Program-made: the position numbers and the translations under genes | Assembly: GCA_946894095.1 (NCBI GenBank) | Contig: OX335656.1 | Location: 2,371,001-2,435,000 of the forward strand | DNA length: 64,000 nucleotides | Direction of reading: 5' to 3' | Origin: Incurvaria masculella | Taxonomy: Eukaryota; Arthropoda; Insecta; Lepidoptera; Incurvariidae | Notes under the pieces: generated by a model | The model's input: the letters and a program-made list of their open reading frames with translations, nothing else | What the model was told of the DNA's origin: nothing | The model's database searches: none | Part shown: positions 30,601-44,700 of the stretch, one piece after another | How positions within the stretch are numbered: position 1 is the stretch's first letter | Layout: every line of letters starts with the position of its first letter

Positions 30601-33600
30601 GTTAATCGCTCACACACACAATTTTTGTCAATCACTGAATTTCTCATGACAAAATGTCTTTAATTAAATTGGTATGTACTATAAGATGTGTCTGTAGAGG
30701 AAGCGATGATTGTACTGATCATCTCTTCTTTAATCAAATCTTTCTCTTACAATTTAGTTAAAGATATAGCGGGTGGTTCGAACCACCATCAATCAAAATA
30801 GATCTGTATTCACGAACAATGTCCAATTCAAAGTAGAATCAATATTACTAATTTTTCAAATCACATGCGATTAATTTATTAGTAGCCACAGTGATAAAAA
30901 TCTCAATGCCCATAACATGGTCCCAGAATATATATAGAATTACATCCAGTGGCTCAACTTCATACAAAAACCCAATTTCGTGCACCTGTACAGGCACATT
31001 TCGCTTGTATGGGCTCTAAGCTAGTTTCGCGGTGCTGAACTGTCGTGAATGGTCCTTCGAGATCATTTTACTAAAAATAACAGAACCAGCAGGGCTCCAA
31101 CAATATTTAAGTGACAACCCCGACACTAGATGGAGGAAGGGTATTTATTTAAAAAATCCCAAAAGTTGAGCTACTGCTGTGGCCCCGGTCGCACAGCTAT
31201 ATCGGCGGTATACTGGCAAAACCCTGCTAATTGATTTTTTTTTGTAAAATGAGTTAATTTTGCAGTTCTACTTAATTTTCCAAGCTCTTCCTTATGGTAA
31301 AACTCATATATTGCTATGACGTTTAATTTTAAAGTTAGGTTGTATAAATACATGGACAATTAGACCAACCATTATGAGCTATTAAACTTTCAAGTCCATT
31401 CATCTCGAAACTCTCACTTCTTCAATTAAGGTGGGCCATCCCGCTCAACTCCCAATACAAACGGGGAAAGAAGATAACGCCCATATTTCTTGTCAGAGAG
31501 CCCAAATTTTGCTCAAAATAGCTTTATTTGATCGAACTAGATGTCTGATGACCGTTGGCATTGTAAAGTTGTGTTTGGTTTCTAAGTTATAAGGTCCGAA
31601 AGTTCTGATTTTTCCTGCGTTTTAAACAATAACTTTGGAGGTGGATACCTCAACGTTAAAACCTATACATCTTAAAAAGATTAGTCATCAGAAAGAGTCG
31701 TATTCACTACGTATAATATTCACAACGTATAATAGTATTTTTTTCCAAAAAATTAAAACCATGCATATCGTATAATATTCACAACGTATAATGTTATACG
31801 TTGTGCATGAGTTTAAAAATAAAATAAACTCTTTGCATCATGCAAAACGTATAATAGTCACAACGTATAATATTCCTAACATGAATTCACAAAAAAAGAA
31901 AACCATGCAGAACGTATAATATGCCAAGAAGCACTGCATAAAGCGCCCTAACAACGATACATTTAAGGCTGAAATTGCTACGAATCGATATCTGTTGAAG
32001 AGTAACAATTTGCTACAACGCTAATTGAGACGGTCGAAAAGTCGCGTGCGAGTATAATCTTTAATCTTATATCGATAAGGGCGCTTATCGTATGAAATAT
32101 TTTAGGATTATATGATATGCATGGTTTTCTTTTTTTGTTAAATAAAGATCATAACATTATACGTTGTGACTATTATACGTTATGCATGGAGAAATAAGTA
32201 ATTTAATTTTTTGGACTTCCTCATGCACTACGTATAAGATTATACGATCTGCGGATTATACGTTGTGCATGGTTTTAAAATTTTGTTAAAATATGACATT
32301 ATACGATCTGCATATTATACGTTATGCCGTTCCCCCATCAGAAATAGCTTGTTTCATTAAAATGTATAATCAACTTAGTTTTTGGTAATTTTTTGACTAC
32401 AGCAGTCGTGGTTTACTTTTAGCTCGAAGTCGTTTTGTAATTACAATTTTCGTAAATCTTACCAAATCAAACACTATGCGCATTGTCTGCTTTGTGGACA
32501 TGTTGCATCTGCCTCATCACGGAGCCTGTCTTTTTCTTTGAAACATAGAAGGTCCCAGAGAGCAATAGCACGGTTTTATACGGTGCCCGCGAATGAGTTA
32601 GTCCCGCCGGGAAGGGGCGCCTTAAAGGGATTTATCAGAAAACTGACGAATTTCCACTGTGACATGGTCATGGAGAGGAAACTCACTCGTCGTCGTCCCA
32701 CGAGTGGTGCGGCCTCCTGTGCCTGTCGCGCTCCTGGTCCCGCTCCCTCTCCTTGCCGCGCTCCCGGCTCTTGGACTCGCGGTAGTCGCCCTCGCGGCCG
32801 TACTCCCGCTCGTGCGCCCGCTCCCGCCCCCGCTCCCGCGAACCCTTCTCGCGCTCCCGCTCGCGACTCCTCTTGTCCCTTCGAACGGTTCAACAGTTTA
32901 GGTTTGTTTTCATTACGGTTGAAGCAAAACAAGTGCTGTATGCGCATGATTCCAATGATGTCACTAAGTTAAAAACAATGCACACATTTAACGCCAATGA
33001 AAAGCTATGTGATAATTCGCTAAAGTTATATCTCACCCCAGCTAAGATAAATCTTCGAAAACTCTTTCTAACAAACCGAGTGGTGGATAAGTGTCAGCAA
33101 ATGTGTTTAAAAACAAACTGGATCTTTGTTCGAAATCGAATAATTAATAGACAAAAAAATAAAAAAGTGCAAGTGGTTTGAAAAATTGTAAGTGTATAAA
33201 AAGAAGTGCACGCATTAGCGTGATGCTGCTAGTGCATTTATAATATAATAATTATAATAATGAAAAAATGATCTATATGTTTCACAGCCGTGTCCAAACT
33301 AAACGTATGTGGCTAGACGCAAGGAACCTAGGAAAAGGGTCCCAACTTAACAGCAGGCGATTTGTGTGGCCACTCACAGCCGTTTCCTAGATATTTTGGT
33401 GGTATGAACGATGTCTATCCTTCTGTACACATGTGGAGAATATAAATGATATTGTTAGGATTTATTAAATATGATCAAACCTGGGTCGTAATGTCAAAAT
33501 AATCCAGGAAACAGTGGCCCTCGTCTTAAAACATGTTGGCAAAATCCGATAAGTGTTAACAGATATTATGTTAGTTTACTTAGCGGCGAATCTGGTTCCC

Positions 33601-35668
33601 TATAATGACGAAACAATTAATAGCCACTATGAGACCCTTACGCAATTAAAATTTTGTATAAATTAAAACAATGACATCTTAGGACAGCAACGTACCTCCT
33701 ATTCTCCCTGCTATCCCTGTCTTTACTGAGGTCGCGTCGGTCGCGGCCACTGCCGGACTCACGTCGCTCCCGGCTCGCCTCCCTCTCCCTCTCCCTCCCC
33801 CGCGGCGCCTCTCGCTCCCTCTTCTCGCGGTGCTTGTCCTTCTCCCGCCCGCTGCCCGAGTCCACGTACTCCCGGGAGCCCGAAGAGTTTTGTCTGTGGA
33901 GTTTCAGTGGTATTGCAGTGTTTGCCGATGCGCCGCTAAGGTTAGGCAGTGACAGTGAGCTTCAAAATTAAGAAGATAGTTATTATTTTTTATTTTGTAA
34001 ATACTATGTGTCTGACATGACTGTTGAGAATTATATATCATTCTTTGGATATAATTTTTGGCTGGAAAATCGACCCAACGTTCTGGCAGCCAAGTTGACA
34101 CACTGAGGCAAACCCTAACATGATTTAAACAACATGTCATCCTGGAGCTACAAGATCAACAATTGAGAGAAGCCGTTCCCAAAGGAGAACACTCTCCTGA
34201 CGAGACCAACCCACGGGTAAACTAAGTCGGTAAACCCACGGGTAAGTCGGGTCGCCTCGACCTTACCTGCCGTAATAAATAATTCTCCCACATTGGCACC
34301 TCTTGTAGCCGGGCACGTAGGCACAAGTAACTTTGGCTTGTCAGTCAGTCAGTCAGTCAGTCAGTCAGTCAGTCAGTGTGTTTGCGTCCACTGCTGGAAA
34401 TACGCCTCTCAAATTTTTCTCCAGTCCTCCCGGCTCTCAACGGTACGGAACCACTGCTTTCCGCTGACGCACTTGATGTCGTCTTCCCACCTGGCGGGTG
34501 GTCTTCCCACACTCCGTTTGCCTGTCCACGGCCGCCTTCGGCTTATGCTATGTCAAAGTTTGCAGCGGCACTGCAATAGGCTCAGTGAATGAGGTAAATG
34601 CCAATGTCTCGAATCCCGTATACAAGCAGATATATATAGCCGTATATAGAAGGCAAGTACCTGGAGTGCCTGGACTGGGTGTGCGGGTGTGCGGCGGGGG
34701 GAGCGCGCGGCGGCGGCGCGCGAGCCGGCGGCTCCTCCTCCCACGGTGACACGTCACGCGACGACGATGACGTTTGTCCTGACACATGGCAACGTTTTAG
34801 ACCGAGCTGGATATGTGGAGGTCTCTTTGAGAATGGACATTGCCAAGACTAAGTCCCTAACAAAGAGACAACCAATGAGGGTAGAAAGTTTGAAAACAAA
34901 TTTCTGCCTTAGCGCACTGAAGATGTGAAACATAGTAGAGCCTAACCTAACTGCATCGAAAGTACCTTGTTAGCCTCGAGAGTGGTCATTGCAGGCCTAG
35001 ATTTGTCTAACTAGACTAACAAACGGTGAACAGCCTTCCTTATTTCAGAATAAAAGTGCACACGATCAGAGAACTAGAGATAAACACGATTAATGACAGC
35101 TCGATGACAGCCATTTGACAGCGTACACGGCGCACATGCTCTTAACCGTGCGCGCTTTGTACGATCTGTGTGCGGTCTAGAGTCTCGTCCCTCATGTCAA
35201 CGTGACGTTCACGGGAGGCAATATGAGCAATTCGGAACGGTCCTGTACACGTATATTGCTGCAATTTATGCAATATACGCATTTTGGAACGGCGGAATAG
35301 ACGTTAGTGTAATCAGACAGGTAGCGCCACCTGATGACTGCCGGTCAACAGTTAATAGGTTAAACTGCAGAGAATTGTTTTTCGAGAATTATAACGTTCG
35401 ACGCTCGGCGCTACGGTGGCGGTGTAATGCTCACTGGTGTGCCAGGCGGCGGCGGCGGCGGTGTGAGGGCGGCGGCGCGGGCGAGGCACGTCCGGCGGCG
35501 CCCAGCGGCCGCGCGCCTCCGACTCCTTAGAGTCCGAGGACCACGGCGAGGCGCCCTCCTCGCTGCGAGGGCTGCGCGCCAGCACCGACCACGCGCCGCG
35601 AGCCGCCGCCTTCTCTGCGGACAGACATTTCATAGCATTTATTAGGACGATTAAGAATTCGTTCATTT

Positions 35669-35700
<32 letters not shown>

Positions 35701-38700
35701 TATATTAGACAGGCAGCCTAGGCTGATGTGTCTAAATCGAGTACATAGTTCATTGATATATTAACAAAATTTTTTTTTTTTACTTAATTAGGTTTCAGTT
35801 CACTTAGTTGCTTATTTTAAAAATGTATTTATTTAGATAAGCGTCCAAACGATTCTTAAATTGATTAGTGTTGTTTGCACTTATAATGTCCTCTGGAAGT
35901 TGGTTCCAATCGTCAACCACTCTGCTGGTTATGAAGTGCTTCCGTGTGTTGGTTTATTCCATGCAATTTGCATGCGTTTTGAAATTGACAAATGCTATTG
36001 CTAGCCAATTCCTCGTAGAGGTGTCTATTTGTACATCTAGTGACAATAGCGATACTACGCACTAACATACTAACCATATTGTTTTTTTATGTTACCACAC
36101 CCACCGTCGTGATATTAGCCCAACACACCACATTTACGAAAGAACCAGGTGCCGTGCCAGGATCTTCCCTTTATAAAAATGGCTCTTTAAACTTCATGAA
36201 AAATATGGACAATTTTTCATTGCCATTTCGACCATCATATAATCCAATGTGCATCCAGCGGAAAGGGACCTACAGTTTTACATGGATTCCAGACCATAGA
36301 ACAGCACGCATTCTTAACTAAATGAACTTGTCCAACTAATAAAGAGATAGAAAGTGGTTCATGAACCATTAGATAAACTTTTAATAAGATCATGAACAAT
36401 AAATTTTTAAGTCAATCACAGTTACATTTTTATTGATAAATATAATGGGTAATGAGTGGATAACCGAAGGTCTGATACAATTATAAATTTGAAACTGGTA
36501 GTTTTAACCGGTGTTTCTCATCAAAAGCTAGCAATCGTGATTGTCCATTAAGGCGCTAGGACTAACCGACTACTCGCGCCATACAAATACTCCTTTTAAC
36601 AAATGTAATAATATGTAGTGAAAGCTTCAGCAAATCCAAATAGAACTCCAGACTGATAATGGATTGTTAATATTTTTTGATTCCATCATTTATTTAAATA
36701 ATAATAAATAATAAGAAAGTTTATTTTTCTCATTAGAAATCTGAAAGTAATTCGATTTCTAGATAAGGGCAAAACAGCATATATGCATAAACAAAAATAT
36801 CCATTTGCTTTTAGATTTCTACATTAGTCATAAAAGTTCGGAAATGGACACAGTTTCCGCAATTAATTTTGTATATAAAAAGGAAACATACATTAACGAA
36901 AATAGGTCGATTCCTAAACAAGGAATCATATATTGTAAGAATGACACTTCTAATCTTCAGACTTAGTTAGTTAACTTGGGGTGCCTCGTCTAACTTTGCG
37001 ATTTGGCTAGTACCAGGGCCTTAAAAGAAAAAGATTCCGACGAAATTTGATTTTAATCTACCTTTGTGGCCGACCTCCGGAGAAGATGCGCTCACGATGT
37101 CACTGAGCGAGCCAGCCGAGAGCCGCGCGCCCGGGGCTCCCGGACTCAGCGCGCCCGGCGACACGATGACGCGCTTCTCCTCCACCGTCACCTTCTTGAC
37201 CTCCAACCGAGGGGCCTCCTTCACGGCTTCCCGCTCGACGGCCTCCCTCACCACCGGACTCTTCCGGAATGCGTCGTCGACGTGCGAAAAGGACAGCGAA
37301 CTGTTGTCGATGCAGTCGAAGAAGTCAGAATTGTCGAAGCCGTCGGACTTCTCGTCCGATTTCTTCCTCTCCTTCGGCGGCTCCGGAGGCAGCGACTCGA
37401 ACTCGTCCTGCGGTTCAACGATGCATATCTCTCGGAGTGCCGCGTACCTGTCGTTCGATTTGTCCTCCCTCTTCGCCTCGAAGCAGTCCTTGGGCGTGAC
37501 GCTCCGCCGGGGCTGATCTGATTGAACGCTCAGGTTTTTCATAACGGACTTTATGTCCTCGATTTTGGAGTCTATCTCGGTGGGTTTTGGACTTATGGAA
37601 GTACCGTATAATGCACTTAAAGAGCCTATCGTTAGCTCATCGAGAGCCTTCATAGGGCTGCGATTTTCTATAGTTTTATTGAGGTTCTGCTGTTCATTCT
37701 CTTTCAACAACTCGCCAATTCCTTGGATTTCATCGTCTATTTTGGCATCCGAAGATTGGAGCTCATCAGTGGTGGCTAGCTCATCATCATCAAGCCCCGG
37801 GTCCATCAGGGATTTAGTTTTGAGTTCCTCCTCTTGGATCTCTCTAAAGACAGCGTACCTGTCAAAAGACGGGTCGACTTTCTTGTCAAAATCATCAAAG
37901 TTAGCAACAAAGGTGCAATTTGTCGTGGTGATGCCAGTAAAGCTATCCTCGAAATTAGTTTTGAATTCTACTTTTGTTTTGTATTCTACTTTTTCTACCA
38001 GTTTTTCGCCCTGTATTGAAATTTGAGATTGACTCTGTGGTTCCGCTGGGACTGCCTGAAATTAAGAAAAATACACTATTTAATAAACGAAAGCACAATC
38101 ACCCATTAACTTGATTCTAATACTAATTTGAACCGAACATTGTTAAACTCAGATTACGCCAAATTCGGTGTACACCACCCGAAAATTACTTCATAACCAA
38201 GTTCTAACTATAACCACTCGATTCGCTGGAATGTAAAATAAAAATTGCTCTAATTGACATCTGTTAATGTCAACGGAGCTTCCAATTCTCGTTGTGATGG
38301 TTTTTGTTTGCTGGAAATGTCAATATTCCGTGAATTGTTTCGAATTCGGAATTAGTTGTGAAGTTCCCAAGAAGATGGTTTTACAGACTCTTGATGGAAA
38401 GTCGACCTTAAGGTGGGCCCATAAGCATCAGAAAATTACGCACAGTTTCGTTTTTAACCGACTTAAAAAAAAAGGAGGATGTTATCAATTCGTCTGTATG
38501 TTTTCTTTTTTGTTTTTTTTTTTTATGTTTGTTACCTCATAACTTTTGCCTGGGTGAACCGATTTTGATGATTATTTTTTTAAATGATAGCTAGTGCTTC
38601 CCAAGTGGACCCATTTTAATTTGGTTAAGTTCTGACAATGATATCCATGAGAAAATCATAAAAGTCTTAAATTTGTATTAAGATGTGCGCGACAAATGGA

Positions 38701-41700
38701 CGAATAACTCAATATAACGCCAACCGATTTCGGTGATTCTTTTTTTATTGGAAAGGACGTGTACAAATTAGTAATGGTACTTCAGATTCACTTAAAATAA
38801 ACAAATAAAAAAAATGTAACAAAAAAAATACCCGACTTCAAAGAACAAGCACTAAAAAGTAAAAAATAATTTCCATTTTTGTAGTAACGATTTCTGTTAT
38901 TTTTTGAGTCGGTGTCAGCCAAGGTTAGGTTAGGTTAGGTTCACTTGATTGGCGCAGCGCGTGCCCGGCTGACGCCGACTCAAAAAATAACAGAAATCGT
39001 AACTACAAAAATGGAAATTATTTTTTACTTTTTAGTGCTTTTTCTTTGAAGTCGGGTATTTTTTTTGTTAAATTTTTTTTTATCACCCTTAGGGTACGGA
39101 ACCCTAAAATGAAAAAGTAACCTCGGCGGCGCCCCGGCTGAGGTAGTCCTTGAGGTAGGCGGTGAGCTGCTGCAGCGTCATGGTGGCGAGCCGCGCCGCC
39201 GGCACCGCCAGCCGCGCCGCCAGCTCGTCCAACCCGCACGTCAGCAGCTGCGATAGCGTCATGTCCAGCCCCGACGAGCTCGCCCCCACCCCTCCTCCCG
39301 CGGCCGCCACCGCCGCCGCTCCCGTCGCCGCACCACCTGAAAGATGTGCAAATATTACAATGGAAATGGCTCAGCCAAAATTATGAATAAGTTTACTTGA
39401 TTGGAAATTTTGCAAATCATTGTTTAGCTGAAGTAGCACCAAACATCAGGAGGTCATTATGGAGTTTTGTTTATTCAAGTGTGCTCATGGGACAAGACGA
39501 TGCGCCAGTTAAATCATATTGTGATTGTAACAAGACATTTGTACATATTTGACTAGGTGTCTGTGCAACTGTATACAAGGCGCTACTCGTAACTGGCAGC
39601 TGTCAGCCTCCATAGCTCAGGGGTTAGAGCACTGGTCTTGTAAACCAGGGGTCGAGAGTTCAAATCTCTCTGGAGGCAGCTGTATTTTTTTTATGTTTTG
39701 ATCATAATCGGATGAGTGATCGCCACACGAGTCGAATGTCAAAACAAGTAATGAAAAATTCGTGGCACACCAACGTCACACTGTGACAGCCAAGTGGGTT
39801 GTCCTTTCGTATAAGACCTGTACGATGCGATTCAAATAAAAACAGGACGGGGCTCGTTACTGACTTCACTCGAATTAGCACAGAAAATTACAGTCGGCAC
39901 GTCCGCTCCGTTTACATGGGAAACATTCGCTTCAAAATCAAAGGAAACCTGACGCTTTTTTCCATCGATCAGAATTAAGGTTTGATCCGAGTATGTGCGT
40001 GTATATGCATTTGCTATTCTTTATTTTGTTCCTTTCTGCCTTGCCGGACAGCTACACTAGACAACACACGAATCTACACAGTGTAGGATGACATTGAGTG
40101 CCAGTCACAGAATATACAGTTACACGAGTAGGCGGCTGTACTTTGCTATCTGTTTTACTTATATGTGGTTATTTTGTGACGGATGTCATCGAAATTGTCA
40201 CAGTTTCATTCTTTTATTGGTTAATTTTGTTTATTATCGTGATGGTGAATAATATTTGAATCTCTATTCATCAAATAAATATTTAATTTTAACAAATTAT
40301 TTTCTCAAAATGTTTATGACATAATAGGTCGGGAAAAAAGTCTTTTCGCATTATAGTATGTATGAACTTGTAATAAAATCTCTTTGGCTATACTATCTGT
40401 ATCTGGCTGGTTTTGGTATCATTGAAAGTTTAAATTTTAAAGAACATAATTCCAAATTCAAATTAGGAAAATGTGTGATTCTCATTTGTTTTTCGTACTG
40501 TCAAAATGAGTGAATCTAATGAAGAAATTCGATACATTTTAAAATTTTACTACAAAAAAGGTAAAAATGCAACGCAAGCCGCGAAAAAAATTTGCGATGT
40601 TTATGGACCTAGTGCAGTGTCTGTGAGAGCAGCACAAATTTGGTTTAAGCGTTTTCAATCCGGAAATTTTGATGTCAAAGATGCACGTCACTCTGGTCGC
40701 CCTATTACGGATAAAATGGATGCCATTTTTGAAAAAGTGGAGCAAGATCGGCATATCAGTAGTTACGACGTAGCTGAAGAACTAGGAATTGACCACAAAA
40801 CAGTTTGGCGCATTTGAAAAAAACTGGGTACACAAAAAAGCTCGATATTTGGGTACCTCACGAGCTCACTGAAAGAAACCTAATGAACCGTGTACTCATT
40901 TGTGATTCTTTATTACGACGTAATGAAACCGAACCATTTTTGAAGAAGCTGATAACTGGTGATGAAAAGTGGATCACGTACGACAAGAACGTGCGAAAAA
41001 GGTCGTGGTCAAAGGCCGGTCAAGCTTCACAGACTGTGGCGAAACCCGGGTTAACTCGCAACAAGGTGATGCTGTGTGTGTGGTGGGATTGGAAGGGCAT
41101 TATTCATTATGAGCTGTTACCACCAGGCAGGACCATCGATTCTGAACTCTACTGCGAACAACTGATGAGATTAAAGCAAGAAGTTGAGAGAAAGCGGCCG
41201 GAATTAATCAACAGAAGGGGTGTGGTTTTTCATCATGATAACGCTAGACCTGACACATCTTTAGCCACTCAGCAAAAACTAAGAGAGTTTGGCTGGGAGG
41301 TGTTAATGCATCCGCCGTATAGTCCTGACCTTGCACCTTCAGATTTCCACCTGTTTAGGTCTCTTCAGAATTCTTTAGGCAGTGTCAGGTTAACATCACG
41401 AGAGGACTGCCAAAACCACTTGTCGCGGTATATTGATCAGAAGTCCCAATATTTCTATAGCAATGGGATCATGTCCCTACCTACAAGATGGCAAAAAGTT
41501 ATCGAACAAAATGGTACCTACATACTTTAGTTAAATGTAAATAAACCATATTAAAAAATGTTTTGAATTTTCTTAAAAAATGCGAAGAAACTTTTTCCCC
41601 AACCTAATATTTTTCTAGAATTCTTTTTGCACACCATACTGAAGTTAATTGGCTTTAGCAGTTTGACATTCAAAATGGCGGTGGTCCCGTCCTATTATTA

Positions 41701-44700
41701 TTTGAATCGCTTTGCACATGAAATGACACATACATTTATAAGAACTTTTGACGGGTTTTGGGTTTCAAAGGCTTATCTGATAATCTAAATATTTATGTGA
41801 GATGGTGATTACTGCTCTTTTCAAGGAATTATCATGAGCATGAAAATTTATCTGCTATTGCTCTTTTTGGCTCTTTAGGTGATCATGCTATGAAAATATA
41901 AGTAATAAGGTTGATAAATTTCATGTATTTAATGGATATGACATTACCGTTACTCATTAATTTGAGTTTCAGCGACATCTACATTTGAATCATTGTAATT
42001 CGATTTTGAAAATAATCTGAAAAAGTTCGGCGAAGCGAAGCTCCGAGGCAAATATAAACCTGCGAGAGGCGCACGACTCCTTTCATTTGGCTATACGTGC
42101 ATGCATACATATGTAGTACAAAATACGTCGATGTGATTTATTTGCACGTAGGTTTTTAGATAATGCCAATATTGTGATTAAAATTGTGACAAAATAGTTT
42201 TCGTTCCGATAGATTTACGTAGTATTTGCTTAATTTGCATTAAGAGTCAGAAAACTAATACCTTCTTTGTGAAAACAAGTATGTAAAAAGATTATTTTAA
42301 TCTAATAACACAAATTCATTAAAATTTTGAAGGAAGCATTGATTTATAGGTACAAATACCATTTAATTTGACAAATACCAATTCTCAAAACTGCAAGTTT
42401 TGGGCGCGCGTTGCGAGTTTGGGCACAAAACACAAACACAACGCATGCGTTTTGCAAACTGCGCTAGTAGAATACCATTTCGCCGAAACATGCTGTTTTG
42501 AGAAAACACAAACATAACGCGCGCAGTTATCAATTAGCAGAATAAGGCTTATGACCTGGGTGCGAGGGCGCGGTGACGGCGGCGGTGACGGCGGCGGAGG
42601 GTGCGGGCGGGGCGAGGTGCGGCGCGGGGGAGGGGCGGGCGCGCGCGCGGGCGCCGCCCGGCAGCGGCGGCGGCACCGGCGACAGGTACTCGTCCTCGCT
42701 GCTGTTGGTGGTGACGGAGGAGAGCCGCGGCTTCATCGAACGATCGGGCTGCACGGTTCAATTACACACACACATTCACCATCAACTGAATCATTCAAAG
42801 TACTCCTGCCTGTCTACTATACTATACTCTTCCAAACCAAGTTGCTTTTTTCAATTAATGTGATTTTTATGTAGAATTGACTATTAAGAAAGGACGCATT
42901 AATTAAAAAAAGATAGCTATAATAAGAACTACCATAATAGTGCAAGGCTGGTCTTGATCTAATAAGCAAACGTTCACGGTTAGTGCGTTTAAAAATTCCT
43001 CCACCTGCTCTGTACCCATAGTTTAGAATTATTCTAAAGTCTATGCTCCCTTAACCAGTACCTCCTAGCAGTGTTTAAGATTATAAAACATTAGAAAATA
43101 TTCCCATCATCACTAAAATCGTATTTGGCATCAGACGCTAAAACCAGTCTGAGCATGCATAGTACAGTCAACAAAAGGTTAAAGGATACACTTCCGATTA
43201 AACGTAAAAATGAATGGTGTTTAAATATAACCTCTGATTCAATTTTATTAGGGTTTTGTTTACTCAGTAGCTAGTAGAAATCCTCAACTATGTTTGAATC
43301 TATACTCAACACTATAATTGTTTCCAAAAGTCAAAGTATTTCAACTGTTCATCTTTTCATTCAACCGGATGTGTATTCTAAACTCTTTGTTCGACTGTAC
43401 TTTTAAATATACTTTATAGGTCAAACAAAAATGAAATAGAAGGTGTCATATGTAACCCCCTTATGGATGACGTGGCGAGACTCACGTAGGGCTCCCTGCG
43501 GCGCGCCGGCCGCGGCACCGCCGGGCCGCTCTCCGCGCCCGAGTCCGCCACCTCCGCGTCCGAGTGCGGCGGCCGCGGCGGCGGGCGGCCCCCCGCGCCC
43601 CCCGCGCCGCCCGCCCCGCTTGCCACCGCCGCCGCCTCCAGCTTCTTGGGCGGCAGCGGCGGCGGCGGCGACGCGCCGTCCGGGCCGCCGCGCGCGCCCG
43701 GCCGCTGCCGCACCGCGCTCTGCTTGCGCACCTCCGCGTTCAGCTGCACACAGAAACGCAGTTAACCTTTGGAGCGCGAACGACGCAGCATCGGCGTCCT
43801 GTACCGCGCTCCCGAATCGAATAAAAATCTATATCTAAGACACTTGTCAAGGTATCTTCAAAATAATAACTGTTCCATGTAGCTAGATAGTGCCTCCATT
43901 TATTTACGTTACTTTTGTAGTAGTTTGGTTCAAATATAAAATAATAAAAATCATATAACATTGACTTTAGATTTTTTTTAAATATTTTGTGATGTTACTC
44001 GAGGTTTAGGGTAAAAAAGATAAAGTTATGAAACAAATTTGTTTTTTATTTCGTAGTTTATGATAGCTGCTATAACATTGTGTCAAAAACTAATGACCCC
44101 GCCATACAAAAAATAATAATAATTTGGTTCCAAACATCGCGAACAAAAGCGACACTTATTGTTTTTCAAAATAATATTTTAGAATTTATTATAAATTATT
44201 TACGATATTATCTCAGTTGAATTTATTTTTAATTTATTGAATAATGATGGAAGAATATTTACATAAAATTTTTGTAAAGAAAAAGTTTACATAACATTTT
44301 CAGTAAAGGAAAAACCCGAAAAATCTCTCTACATTACTAACAGTCTAATTAGAATCTAATCTAATTAGAATCGAGTTAGATTTTATATCATCATAAACTG
44401 TTATATATACACAATTTTTTTGTGTAAGATAATGTTATAATATGTTATCAAAAACATTTTATTTTGAACATTCAAATTCGGCTATAAAATTGCACTCAGC
44501 GCACTCATACATGCAAACGCTCCACTTGAACACACGTCGGTGAGCGCGCGCTCTATCTATAGATAGGTGGGCGCGCGCGTTCTATCTATATAGGTAGGCA
44601 CTTACTCAGCGTGGCGAGGTCGAAACTTGTTGCTGGAGTAGAAGCAGGCTTCCGTGACACGAAGCATTGGTGACATGGTCTTTGAAATAAAACACGTAAA

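Larger units (their letters stand above)
39826..41715. mobile_element. MITE family 'GCGATTCAAATAA', interrupted by a mariner
   Basis: The left end 'GTACGATGCGATTCAAATAA' near 39826 and the right end 'TATTTGAATCGCTTTGCAC' near 41715 are inverted. Internal sequence at 40240-40320 ('TTAATTTTGTTTATTATCG', 'AAATAAATATTTAATT') matches the complement of the copy at 52706-53095. A mariner (40317-41611) is inserted inside. Confidence 0.6.

Noticed and set aside
37064..38026. Several 76-157-aa + strand ORFs
   Set aside because: Antisense to the large Dab exon, whose - strand frame is open over 331 codons with valid splice sites.
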